Assembly (NCBI GenBank): GCA_039105265.1
Contig: JAPFFF010000008.1
Span: 5,890,001-5,954,000 of the forward strand
Source: Tritrichomonas musculus
Lineage: Eukaryota > Parabasalia > Tritrichomonadida > Tritrichomonadidae
Length of the DNA stretch: 64,000 bases
Direction: 5' to 3'
Of this stretch, positions 40,003-50,699 are shown piece by piece. A program made the position numbers and the translations under genes. The notes under the pieces are model-generated. The model made no database searches. It had not been told where the DNA came from and saw nothing but the letters and a program-made list of their open reading frames with translations. Every line of letters starts with the position of its first letter. Positions within the stretch are counted from its first letter, which is position 1.

Positions 40003-41911
40003 ATGTATAAGTATGATGGCGTACATAAATTATGTGACCCAAATGTTTACAAGCTTGTTCCTAGGTATAATCATTCATCAACAAGACAATTGTTCAGACA
40101 TGTATTATCAGATAAGATTTATAGTCCTAGCAGTCCAGATAACAAGAATAATCATGGTAAATTAGTTACCAGTACTCCATCACAGCATATTGTTCAAGTC
40201 CATGGAGATGAACCAGTAATAACTGCAGCACAATGGTCAACGTTATTTAAGCTTAAGGACAAACCAACTATGACAAAGAACCACGTATTTGCATCAACCA
40301 AACCAAACAATCATCAACAACAATCTGTTATACCTACACGTAATATTGGTGATAACTTCCTTGTTGAGAGTTCATTGATAATGCTTAATGAAGAAGAATT
40401 GTATGGATTAGTTAGTGAGTTTGACCCCGAGTACGATAACTTAATAACTATCTTACCAATACTGTATCATTCTTCATATTACTTACAAACGCTATCCGCA
40501 GTGTTGACACGGTGGTATAATCAACGTGAACATACGAATGGCTGTCCAGTAGATAACTTTTCTAATTATTATGAACAAGAACTCAGTAATAAATGGTTCT
40601 TCTCATTGCTCAAGAACGTTGACAAAAATGTTCGTAATCAATTCCTTAGTAAGTTTGTACAAAACAAAGTCGATGAGTCAGTAATATTTAATATCAAGGG
40701 AGAATTTTCATTAGATACTTTACGTACCAAGCATCATGAAAATTCTAATGGTTATGGCATACGTGTTGGAGAATTCCTTACAGATTTGAAGCAAGTACTT
40801 GTATTCATTAATTCTGGTAAACCATTGTTCATTATCAAGGAACATGCAAATATGGAAGACAACACTTATAAACTCTCAACATTACTTAATTCCATTTACT
40901 TGGGCAAATACGTTAAAGAAGGCAAAGAACATGATGTTACCGCATTAACGATATTCAATAGTGGGCGCAAAAAAATATCTTCATGAAATCGGCCATAAGT
41001 TTTTACAGCGATAATCCGTCAATATTTAGTTACTTCTAAGGATATGATTACACAATTACTAATGATTTCAAACCTGACATTATCCAACCAATACTTACAC
41101 ATATTCACGACATTATTGCTGCTAATAATGACGAAGTTTATAAATATATAGTGTCGTTGGTATCATACATAATCAAGAACCCAAAGGCCAAAACAGAAGT
41201 CGCATTAGTTATTAACGGCGATCAAGGAACAGGTAAGAACATGCTTTTACTGATATTATCTGCAAGCTACTAGGTATTTATGCAACGCCTAACTTAAACA
41301 ACCTTGATTACTTGACTGGCAAGTTTAATGCTATGCTTGAGAATAAGAAGTTGATTGTATGCAATGAAATTTCTTCGGCGGATACTAACAAATACTTTAA
41401 TGCTAACAGTCTTAAATCAATACTAACTGAAAAGAGGATGTTAATTAACCAGAAATGTGAACCAGTACGTGAAGTTGAGAACGTGGTGAATTTAGTAATT
41501 GTCAGTAATCACGTAGCACCTGTTAAAATAGAACGTGGAGATAGGCGTTATATGGTAACCACAACATCAAACAAATATGCTGGTGATTAAGAATATTTCA
41601 ACAAGCTTGCACAAGTAATCAATCATCCAGAGTTCTATCAACAATTGTTCACATTCTTTAAGAACTGTGATATTAGTGATTGGAATAGCAGGAATATACC
41701 AATGACAGAGTCAAAAGAAAATATCCAACAATCATCTTTATCGCCATTTGGATTGTTCATTCAATATCATAAGAAAGATTTTGTTGAGGGTTATATCAAA
41801 GATGATTCATACGATGCCTTCATGAAATGGTCACAGGATATAATACATTTAAGCAATATTCCAAACAAAATCACATTCAATAAACACATGAATAGCTTAT
41901 TTCAAAGCTAA
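40003..41911 (+). mobile_element. Fossil of a virus-like element: D5/SF3-like replication helicase region, broken
   Basis: Several plus-strand open stretches share composition and together span a viral- or plasmid-type replication protein. The first (about 330 residues) is unrecognised. Downstream stretches carry the marks of a D5-like SF3 helicase: a Walker A of the NGDQGTGKN type, a Walker B with VCNEIS, and a VSNHVAPVKIERGDRRY motif combining sensor Asn and arginine residues. Such helicases occur in large DNA viruses, virophages, Polinton-like elements and some linear plasmids. The region is broken, with about three breaks. No capsid, polymerase B or integrase is visible nearby, so the family cannot be fixed. 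Codon use is less biased to A/T than in flanking genes. The open frames remain long, which suggests the insertion is fairly young. Terminal repeats were not found. Confidence 0.6.
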
Positions 41912-42427
41912 ACAATTAAGGCGCAAAGGGAGTAGACCATATTGTTACGTACTCCGTGAAGAATATCTAACTAAGTTCAAAAATGATAATACCAATGATG
42001 ATGACGACTTTGATTTTAATGCTCCTGATGAAATATCTGGAGAGTTAATATGAAAAAAACCGCGTTTTATTTTTGTTGTTGAACCTATGTAAGCTTAAAC
42101 TGAGACACTTGTACTTGCCTTAAGACTTCATATCAAAAAACTATGTTAAGTACCGTCTTAGTGTCTTAAGTTGTCTTGTCTTTTGACGCCCAAAATCCTC
42201 TCCTACTTTTTGCCCTCCCATTTTTTTTCAACTTTCAACTTAGTCAAAAAGTTATCAACTTTCAATTGTCATGAATAATGACTTAAATAAGACAAGACAT
42301 AAGACACTACTCTACATAGGAAACCACAATAAAAAACCTAGTGTAAGTTGCCCATCTTAATATGTCTTAACTAATATCTTACCATAGAGCATTTTCACCT
42401 TTATCATTAGCATTTTTACGGTTATCA

Positions 42428-43240
42428 ACATTCCATTTCTAAATACTAAGGTGAATTGTCACCTCTGCTTACATTTAACAGCAACAACATGAAACAGAAA
42501 ATGGAGTGGATAGATGACCAATCAAATGCATTCAAATAATCAAATACTAAGGCCAATTAATAGGTCAAAACAAGCACTCAATTTATGTAAAATGCATTAA
42601 GGTTAACAGGTTAGATTTAACCCTATTTTTCTAACCTTATTGCTTCCAGCCAATTCAGTTTGTTTAATAGTGTAGTTAATTTGTTCAATAACACTTACAA
42701 TAATATCACAACAAGAAAGAGTGGGACAATTCAACATCATTTATTCAATTCCATTTCTAAATACTAAGGTGAATTGTATTAAAGGTGAGCAGGTGAATTG
42801 TCACTATATTTTTGTCACCTCTGCTTTCGATCAACAGCCACAACATGAAACAGAGAAATATGGACCAATCAAATGCATTCGTTCGTTTAATTCATTCAAA
42901 CAATTCCATTCAATTCGTTCACTCAATTTATTCATTCAACATCTTTCAATTCATTCCATTTGTTCAATAAGGTCATTTCAGTTCATTAATTTGCTTAATA
43001 CTATCATTCATTCATTCAATTCCATTCGACATCATTCATTTAATTTGTTTATTCGTTTCATTCGTTCAATTCATTCAATTTGTTCAATAACACTTATAAT
43101 AATTCATGTCAAATGCAGGTGACGAATTCACCCTCGTGCTCTTCACCCATGACTATATTTTTCAAATAAGAGGCCAATTCATTCAATTCCTTTCATTCAA
43201 CATTATCATTCATTTCATTCAATTCATTTAATAATTAGAA
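42428..43240. repeat. Direct duplication and TTCAATTCAT-type low-complexity tract
   Basis: A block of about 80 bases with the landmarks CATTTCTAAATACTAAGGTG, TCACCTCTGCTT and CAACATGAAACAGA occurs at 42428-42507. It occurs again, with an internal insert, at 42745-42860. From about 42880 to 43240 the DNA is a degenerate tract of TTCAATTCAT/TTCATTC repeats. The 133-residue plus-strand frame at 42721-43122 is a product of this tract, not a gene. It sits between the helicase fossil and two small minus-strand frames, so it may be non-coding sequence of the same element. Confidence 0.6.
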
Positions 43241-43294
43241 TCTATAAACATCTTTGTTTAATATTATTCCAGCGAAGACAAAAATAATGTATTA

Positions 43295-43567
43295 TCAGAT
43301 CAACTCATTCATAACCTCCTTTAATACACCAAGGCACTTATCATTAACACTATCCTTCTTGTCCATTATTAGTATTAAATTACCATTCCTTTTAGTAAAC
43401 TTGTATCCAGTTATCTTAATCTGATTATTAAGTTCCTTAGGTTTAAACTGAGCGTAATACGGATTATTCTTTATAAGCTTCCTTAATGGTTTAATCTCAT
43501 CTCTCTTAGCTAGCTCACTTAAAAAGTTAAACAAAATTTCTTTTTCACTAATATCATAAATATTCAT
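43295..43567 (-). CDS. Small hypothetical protein (90 residues), possibly from the virus-like element
   Basis: Starts at the ATG at 43567 (MNIYDISEKEILFNFLSELA). A Lys-rich alpha/beta small protein with a basic central part (KLIKNNPYYAQFKPKELNNQ). There is no recognisable family. It lies 33 bases from the next minus-strand frame, and its base composition resembles the helicase fossil more than host genes. It probably belongs to that element; this is inference from position. Confidence 0.4.
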   Translation of the reverse strand: MNIYDISEKEILFNFLSELAKRDEIKPLRKLIKNNPYYAQFKPKELNNQIKITGYKFTKRNGNLILIMDKKDSVNDKCLGVLKEVMNELI

Positions 43568-43600
43568 TTATATATAAACAAAAATAATAATAAAGATTGT

Positions 43601-43798
43601 TTACTTATTAATCATATCAGCAAAGACTTTATTTCTCCTCATCATCTTAGGCATCGGTTCGTAATAAACTATATCAACATCATCGCTCGAGTCTTCTTCT
43701 TTATTCTGTTTAATTACCTCGTTTATTAATTCTTTAGTAAGTTTCTTGTGCTCCTTTCGTTCTCTTTCTTTCTTTAAGTACTCATTTATATTTTGCAA
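43601..43798 (-). CDS. Small charged protein fragment, possibly from the virus-like element
   Basis: About 65 residues of strongly charged helix (EYLKKERERKEHKKLTKELI) followed by an acidic patch and MPKMMRRNKV. There is no in-frame ATG near the left end of the readable stretch, so it appears to be a remnant. It is adjacent to the frame at 43295-43567 in the same orientation. Confidence 0.3.
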   Translation of the reverse strand: MQNINEYLKKERERKEHKKLTKELINEVIKQNKEEDSSDDVDIVYYEPMPKMMRRNKVFADMINK

Positions 43799-44711
43799 TT
43801 CTTGTAATAAAATGTCATTGGTACTGTATTCTTGTAAAAGTAAAGAAGCTTATAAACTTTTTGCATTCAATTTTAAGAAATTACACACGATTTTCTCTCA
43901 AAACTGGTCTGATTAAAAAAAATATTCAATTTTATATTTTATATTATGAAAAAGTTGATTTTTAAAAATAAAATTTAAACTTAATTAAATAAAGTTCGCA
44001 TAAAAAATAATTCAAAATTGAATATTGCATTTAAAAATTCAATGTATAAATTTATTTATATAATAATCTCATCAATTTCTTTTAAAATTTGACGATAAAA
44101 AAAAAGACCAAAGTATTCAATTTTAAAATGATTTACGAATGCTTAACAAATGACCAAAAGGCCCATTTGATTAGACTTTACGATGATTATGGACCAAAAT
44201 GGACGTGTTTATCTCGTATAACAGGTATTAAAATATCAACGATCCGAAGCTTTATTTTAAGATATAACACAGATGGAACTTTAAGTCCTAAACGAGGTGC
44301 TCCAAAAAAAATAACAGAAGGAATTTTAAATAATGTCATTGACTATTTTGAGAACTTGCCTGAAACAAGTTTAACCGTCGCAGCAAATAATTTTGGACTT
44401 TCAAATCCTTCCATCAAAACAATTCTCAATTCTGATGGAATTAAATACTTCAAAAAGGTCCCGATACCTAATTTAACAAACTGATATAGTTCCTGAAGTT
44501 CTTGATTGGCCTGCAAAATCGCCGGACTTAAGTCCAATAGAACAACTTTGGCACTTTTTGAAGGGAAAATTGGCGGGTGTTAAATTCAAAGATCAAGATG
44601 AACTTTTTGATAGATTAGTTAAAGAATGGAATGATATTCCAACTAATTAGGTATCGGGACCTTTTTGAAGTATTTAATTCCATCAGAATTGAGAATTGTT
44701 TTGATGGAAGG

Positions 44712-47229
44712 TTAAGTGCGGAATTTTTATCCTTAGGTCAAAAAAATTATCCAAAATTATCCAAAAAAAGTGACAGCTTAAAAAGACTGTTTTTAGCTTG
44801 CGTATTATATTAAAAGTAAAAAAAATAACTCTATTTTTGAAAAAAAAGTATATTTATTATTATTTTTTTTAAAAAATAAAAAAATAAGCCGGTTTTCGAT
44901 GTTGTATTCATAGGGAAATGAATTGGTTTTGTTTTTAGAAGATATTTTGAAAATAAAATGATTTTTCCTTAAAAAACAAGCTTTTATTAAACCACCAAGA
45001 GGTATTCACTTTGAGGATTTTGACTGTATTTTTAAAAAAAAATATAAAAATTAAAACGCATTTATTTAATAAATGATATATTAAAAATGGCAAAATTATT
45101 TATGCGCTAGTTTTTGAGAAAATTCGATTTTATAAAAAAAATTATTTTTTTCAATGTTTATGAGCCATTCAAAACCGTAAAATATCGTAGAAAAAAATTG
45201 AAAGAAAAATGTTCCAAAATGCCACTTTAATTTTATTAAAAATTTTGAATATTTTTGTAATTATTTGTACGTTAAAAAACGTTTATTTTTTATTTTGAGT
45301 CTAATAAATAAAACATATTTTCCAAAAAATTGGCCGCATAAAATCACTAATGCTTCTAGGAATAAATTCTCATGGCCAATATAATCATTATATCAAAGAT
45401 GTAGAATCATATAAAGACAATTTTTGAAGTTATCATCTGTTTTTCTTTAAAAATGCTTTTTGGGTTTGAAAGTATGAAGAATGCAGATTTTGCAGTTTCT
45501 GAATTAGGAAATAATTAGAAATTTTCATTTATTGTGACAATATTTTGGAATAATGAAGATATCCAAAATATATTCGATGTTATAAATAAAATGATATAAT
45601 TATATTGTTAACTAAAATATGATTTTTTCTTCAATTTAATATTCAAATCGTCATTTAAACATTTTATAGATTATTTTGATGATAAAAAGAAATAAAAATA
45701 ATCTGTATTTAGCTCAAAAAATTAAAAATACAATTTAAAGAAGAAAAATGACCGTTAAGTCACTTAAGGTGAATACCTCTAACCACCAGAAATATATAAT
45801 AAACATTAGGAAAACATAAGATTTTGCTTTTTAAAAAATCATTTTTTCATATTACCATCAAGAAATTTGACTTTTTTCTTAGTATAATTTCAATATATGA
45901 TCATATTTTTTTGAATTCTATAACTTTTTTTATGTTTTGCAAATTCAATATATAGGTAAACTTCATAAAATAATGTTCATCTCTTACACAATTTTTTTGA
46001 ATGTATTTAATTTAAAATTTTCTATGTGTTTTTTAAAAAAGTAGCTATCGGGAGATGAACATTTTTTTTTTCTCTGGAAGCATAAGTTCAGAATTTTTGA
46101 ATTAAAAAAAATAAAAATAATAGAAAAAGTTAATAATTATATCGTGTTTAAACTTTAGATCAATGGTGTAAACAAGCTTTGTTCGGTATTGATTATAAGC
46201 TTGCTTGACTCGGTTCCAATGACCATTTGAATTTTGGCCATAACTTGGCACTTGTAGCTGATATCTAATAATCAAAAGATAAATTGGGCAAATGCTGTTC
46301 TGAATCTTCTGCAATTATCGATATCCTCGCTTTTAACTCCGGGTGCTATTTTATCTGTACGTCCAAGATTTGGGAAAACTGTTTTTCTCTCTACATATGT
46401 GTAATAAAAACTTTTTATAGTGGATTCCTATTGACCTGGCATTCGTGATGCAATAAATTTCCATTATTACCCGTATAATTTTACGAGATTTATAATTTTG
46501 GGTCTTCTTTATCGGACAAACGATCCAAAGTTTTAAACTTTTTGCTTTTGGCCAATATGAGAAAATAATATTAATTTGACTAAAAAATAATCGTTTCTCA
46601 CATTTTCAAAAGTTTACGTTATTCAAAAATTAATAAACTATTTGAAAAAAACAATGTAAAAAAATTAATGAAAAAGAATATAAGGATTTAAATAATATTT
46701 TATTAAACCACTATTTTTATTTAATTTGGTAATGACTGAGGATAACCGTTTATTTTTTCCAATTTTTTATACTTATAAAATTATAATATCTTACTATTTG
46801 ATATGAAATGAATATTATTTCATTAATATATATTTAATTTTTGTGAAATTCAATAAATATATGAAGATAAACATGTTTCAAATAACAAAGCAATATATGA
46901 TAAAATATTCTCAAATATTTGAAAGAATTTATTCAAAATAATAAGATTTAATGAAATTAAAAATCCATAAAATTTCCTCTGAATAAAAAAAATAACTTTT
47001 TGAGATATAAGTTATTTCAAACTAAAGTTATTAATATATTGAATTTTTTCTTTTTTTTTTTTTATTATCTTCTTAAATTAAATATATATTTACATTAAAT
47101 CCTAATTTTTTTACAAGTTTAATCGAATGTACATTCAAAAAACTTCTCTATTTCAATGAATACTAAAAAAAAAAAAATTTATCCAAAGTTATCCAAAAAG
47201 TGCCAAAAGGATAAAAATTCCGCACTTAA
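44712..47229. mobile_element. 2.5-kb non-autonomous DNA element with 9-bp target duplication (Mutator-like)
   Basis: The left end TTAAGTGCGGAATTTTTATC (from 44712) and the right end are inverted copies, perfect over 23 bases and imperfect further in with repeated TTATCCAAA motifs. The flanks are the exact 9-base duplication GATGGAAGG (44703-44711 and 47230-47238). It interrupts the inverted transposase segment of the Tc1/mariner element, and the uninterrupted sequence is present at 44405-44413 in the other orientation. A 9-bp duplication is characteristic of Mutator-like elements, which are known in trichomonads. There is no intact open frame. A GC-richer stretch at about 46130-46560 reads in pieces on the minus strand and may be a dead transposase. 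A separate 783-bp element is nested inside. Confidence 0.82.
44998..45780. mobile_element. 783-bp MITE-like element with 8-bp target duplication
   Basis: The inverted ends AGAGGTATTCAC (44998-45009 and, complemented, 45769-45780) are perfect for 12 bases and similar for about 30. They are flanked by the exact 8-base duplication AACCACCA (44990-44997 and 45781-45788). The inside is AT-rich with no open frame. An 8-bp duplication is typical of hAT elements, but the ends do not start with the usual CA, so the superfamily is open. It lies inside the element at 44712-47229 and is therefore the youngest of the three nested insertions. Confidence 0.75.
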
Positions 47230-47522
47230 GATGGAAGGATTTGAAAGTCCAAAATTATTTGCTGCGACGGTTAAATAATATTTATTCTTCATTTCAAGCC
47301 AGATGCATTGTATGCATGAACCACAATGGAAAATGTTTAAACGGCTTGTGGAAAGAAGTTAAAAAAATTCATGATTCTTATCGATTATTATAAATAAATT
47401 TTTTTTTTAAACTTTTTGAGAGATATAGTAACTTTTTAAAAAATATAGTTCGCATATAAAATTTCGGTTTCTTTGAAATCAATTGAATTTTTATTAAGTT
47501 TATTTTTTATATGCGAACTTTA

Positions 47523-48467
47523 TTTAACGGAGTTTATTTAAAAAATAAATTTATGCTTCCCTATTTTCAAGCATCCATATATTTTCTGCCGTAAGTTCCT
47601 CATTTTATTGACGTATTTTTGGAGTTATTTTGAAAGATATTCCTCTTTTTTTGGAATAAGAAATTCTACATGTAGTTCGAAACGTTTAATTACATCTCAG
47701 CTCTTCTGGTTTCTACGTTTAAACATTACGGATTTGTGTTGTATAATTTTTTTCGAAAAAAGTATGATAATTGCTTTGTTTAGCTTTCAAGATTCATCCA
47801 GTGTTTTTTATAAAAATTTGAGAGGTTATTTGTCTGGTCCGAATTATCGAATCCAGTTTACACCCTTAAGGGTGTAGTCTCATTTTTTTTCGTCAATATT
47901 TATAAAAACAATACCAAAATTCTTAGTTTAGATTTTTTAATTAAAGTTAAATTTAAATTATTTTCAAATCAATATTGTTAAATAATAAGATATGAAAATT
48001 ATTAAAATTTTTAAGAGCTGTTTGAAAAAAACAGCCATGTTTTTTCTTATAATCTTCAGATATTATATAGATATATATTCGAACAATATACTGCTTAATT
48101 TTCAAGCTGTTTGGACTGGCCAATTTTGAAAAAATGATGGTTCAAATATGACAAATTATTTGCATTTTTTTTATCATATCTTATTATAACTAAAATAATA
48201 ATTATTAATATCACATGTGTATTAGAAATGTTTAAATTAAAAAAGTTGAATAATGATATTTTTTGAGATATTTTAGTTTTTAGTAAAAAACAGAAAGATG
48301 TACATTTTTAACGGTGATGCAGATTGCCCCTATCTTTAATTTTTTTTAATCTCATTTATTATTGTGTAAGGGATCTTGCTTATTTATTATATTTTAAAAA
48401 AATTCTTAAGATAAAAAATTAAAAGCATTTTAAGTTAAAAAGCATCAATGAGATTAACGTCTTTGTT
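47523..48467. other. Intergenic region with a transposon-end relic
   Basis: At 47859-47876 there is a perfect 18-base palindrome, TACACCCTTAAGGGTGTA. From there leftward on the minus strand to about 47570, broken coding-like text (VIKRFELHVEFLIPKKEEYL and NEELTAENIWMLENREA in different frames) suggests the decayed N-terminal end of another DNA transposon. The plus-strand open frame at 47608-47877 is its shadow. The remainder (47880-48467) is AT-rich and empty. Confidence 0.35.
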
Positions 48468-49156
48468 TTAATTTTTCAATGGTATTTTCTTCATCATTGT
48501 AATAAGAAAAATTTCGGTTTTCTTGAAGCTTTTGATCAAAAGCTTTTTCAAAATTTTTCCTGTAATGTCCAGGATCGTGACAATTAGATCAATCACACCA
48601 ACTTCATCAAGAAGTTTTCCTGACTTGTTGTCACTATCTTTTACTATTCTATTTATATCGTCCAAAATTTCGTGTTTTTTTCATTTGTTGAATAACATTG
48701 GACGTTCCATACGTCTCCCTGTTGTTGCTAGATCCGTCATAAGTTCCAGTAGGCCTATTCTTTCCTTTTTTTGTCATTGTCGCAAATTCAACAACTTTAT
48801 GATTGACAGTATCGACCGCAGAAACAGTTCCATGTATTCCTCGCACTGGAGTACTCCATCTGCAATCTATAGCTACATTTCCAGAAAAATCATTTCGTGC
48901 ATCTTTGGTTAATTGCTCTGCGCATTCGACCAAGCTTTCTTCACACTCAGCTTCATGTCTAAAATAAGTTGCACGACTTTGTGTCTGATATCCAGCCATA
49001 TTTTAAAAATTTTTTAATTGTACAGAATCCTGATCCAGTCATATAAGTTGCTGCAAGCATATCACCAGCTTTCACTTTTGTTCCTTTGAACTGTGTTTGG
49101 TTCAAACTTTTAGACTTTTTAGCCCGAACAGCTTTATGAGTTCTTTGCCAAGACAT
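48468..49156 (-). pseudogene. Decayed Mutator-type transposase fragment
   Basis: Three overlapping minus-strand frames read as one diverged protein: MSWQRTHKAVRAKKSKSLNQ from the ATG at 49156, then a shift near 48985 into YQTQSRATYFRHEAECEESL, NDFSGNVAIDCRWSTPVRGI and HGTVSAVDTVNHKVVEFATM, then a second shift near 48655. The order (AATYMTGSG block, a helix with TYFRHE, then DCRW...RGIHGTV..VD...KVVEF) matches the RNase H-like core of transposases of the Mutator_T domain type (DG.W..RG..GTV..D..TGKVL in others). Catalytic residues after the first aspartate are mostly lost. Terminal repeats were not found. A relation to the 2.5-kb element at 44712 is possible but unproven. Confidence 0.55.
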
Positions 49157-50541
49157 TTATGAAATGATGTGTTGAAATTTAAATTATTTTCCATGAAAAA
49201 ATAATTTAAATTTTTCAATTTATATTTGATTTCATATATGAATTGAAATAGTTTAAATATTTTAAAACCTTTTCATAGAATTCAGTAGTTTTACAATGAG
49301 ACTTTGATACAAAAAAGTACTCAAATCTATTTTTATCAATAAATGATATTTTTATTTAATAAAAATAAATTAGATCCAAAAACATATTTTTGAAAATATT
49401 AATTTTAATATAAAAAAAAACGCGCTTTTGTGCAAAAGTGAAGCGAAATATTTCTTCTTCTAAAACAAAAATTAAAAAAAACTCATTGTTACGATATGCA
49501 CATCAGTGATACGAACTTAATAATAAAATTTCATCATTTTAGCTCTCAATTAGAAGATACTTATGGCTTGTTGAAAAATTTTATGGTGCTTTGTTCTTTT
49601 TCCCGTCTTTTAATCCAATTTTTAATGTAATCACAAATAAAAGAATTTTCGATCGAATCTAGCATTTTTTTTCTGAAACCATAAGTAATGACAAAAGAAA
49701 TTAAAAGAATCAGAAAATAATTCTGGAATATAAAAAAAAAAAAAAAGAAAAAGAAGAATTAATTATAGCGAGAGTAGATGAATCAGTAATATCGAATTTG
49801 TAGGTGTAATAAAAAAGTGTTTTTTTCTTTGATTTTTTTAAAAATCGTTTTCTATCATCTTGGAATACATCTTTTTCAATAGATTGGAGAGACCAATTGA
49901 AAACAATCCATACTAAGTTAGCCTTTATTTCAAGTTTAAAATTTGGGAAAAGTTTAAATTAAATAAAATTTGCTGCATTTTCTGGATCAAACAAAATCAT
50001 TTTTGTTTCACAGTTGCAGGCACTTTTAATTTCAAAATCCACTTTGGGAATAAATTTAAAAGTGTGCTTGCTTGTTGACAAGTCCATTGTACATTGTTAT
50101 CGTCATTTGCATTTTGATTTTTAATAATTGCTTTTTTAATTCTTGCTGTGCCAATATTTTGAGGTGTATATGTCTTGTAAAAGTAGTTTGTTTGGATTAC
50201 AAGCTCAAATTCATCGTCGTCTGGAGTTAGCTGCATTTGCTTTATATTTTGCTAAATATAATTTTTTTTTATTAAACGGTATTGTTTTGAAAAAGTTATA
50301 CAAAATTTTGGACTAAAAGTTAAAGCACTGAAATCTTTCACATTTGTATTAACCTTTACGGACATTGGCCATTTTTTTGATTGGTCATTTTTTTGATTGG
50401 TCATTTTTTTGATTGGTCATTTTTACTGGATATTTCAATTCTAAAAAAAATAAAAAACGTGAGGGTAACCGCATAAAAAAGGCTATTTTTTTATGAATTC
50501 ATCTATAAAAATTTCTTAAAAATAGTAACTTTATTTTTATC
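49157..50541. other. Intergenic region with an orphan small frame and 16-bp tandem repeat
   Basis: A 41-base hairpin (AAATTTAAATTATTTT arms) sits at about 49175-49215. A 79-residue minus-strand frame (49997-50236, ATG at 50236, MQLTPDDDEFELVIQTNYFY) has host-like composition but no recognised family; it could be a small gene or a relic. At about 49572-49674 the minus strand reads MLDSIENSFICDYIKNWIKR and a few more codons, another short orphan. At 50370-50417 there are three exact copies of the 16-mer CATTTTTTTGATTGGT. Confidence 0.35.
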
Positions 50542-50695
50542 AAAATCGCAAACTAAAAAAAAATCAAATTATTGACCTTGACGATCAATTTTTTTTTTCC
50601 TCTTTCTCTCTTCCCCCCCCCACCGCTCGCCATCATTTTTCGCGAAGTGAAAATCGCAAACTAAAAAAAATCAAATTATTGACCTTGACGATCAA
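50542..50695. repeat. Direct repeat of about 46 bp around a pyrimidine-rich spacer
   Basis: AATCGCAAACTAAAAAAA... ending TTATTGACCTTGACGATCAA occurs at 50542-50588 and again at 50650-50695, nearly identical. The 61-base spacer is T- then C-rich (a run of about ten C near 50615) and ends CGCGAAGTGAAAATCGC. Long-terminal-like or target-type duplication is possible, but no element body is present. Confidence 0.75.
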
Positions 50696-50699
50696 ATAT

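Larger units (their letters stand above)
44128..47393 (+). pseudogene. Tc1/mariner transposase, dead: internal deletion, inverted duplication and insertion
   Basis: The N-terminal part 44128-44484 (MIYECLTNDQKAHLIRLYDD) contains two helix-turn-helix-like blocks (WTCLSRITGIKISTIRSFI, then LTVAANNFGLSNPSIKTIL) with a GRPKK-like linker, here GAPKK. The part with the first two catalytic aspartates is missing. The next piece, about 44488-44648, has VPEVLDWPAKSPDLSPIEQL, the third catalytic region, ending EWNDIPTN. The tail lies at 47277-47393 (SSFQARCIVCMNHNGKCLNG, then LWKEVKKIHDSYRLL and a stop). Between them an inverted copy of 44370-44472 (at 44646-44711 continuing at 47239-47275) has been inserted, and this is split by the element at 44712-47229. 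Two breaks in the family signature plus the lost catalytic residues make it non-functional. Confidence 0.8.
43992..47520 (+). mobile_element. Tc1/mariner-type DNA transposon, rearranged and carrying nested insertions
   Basis: The left end AAGTTCGCATAAAAAAT (from 43992) and the right end, whose complement reads AAGTTCGCATATAAAAAAT (to 47520), are near-identical inverted repeats. Each is flanked by TA (43990-43991 and 47521-47522), the Tc1/mariner target duplication. Inside is a transposase in pieces: an N-terminal helix-turn-helix part, the DDE-type block WPAKSPDLSPIEQLW, and a C-terminal tail. A third partial copy of the terminal repeat sits at about 47448-47465, inside the right end. Without its nested insertion the element would be about 1.0 kb. 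Confidence 0.8.

Noticed and set aside
42721-43122. A 133-codon plus-strand frame rich in FNSIRS/HSIC text
   Set aside because: It is the translation of a degenerate TTCAATTCAT low-complexity tract, not protein-like.
47608-47877. An 89-codon plus-strand frame
   Set aside because: Phe/Ser-rich antisense of a broken coding-like stretch that ends at a palindrome; no protein features.
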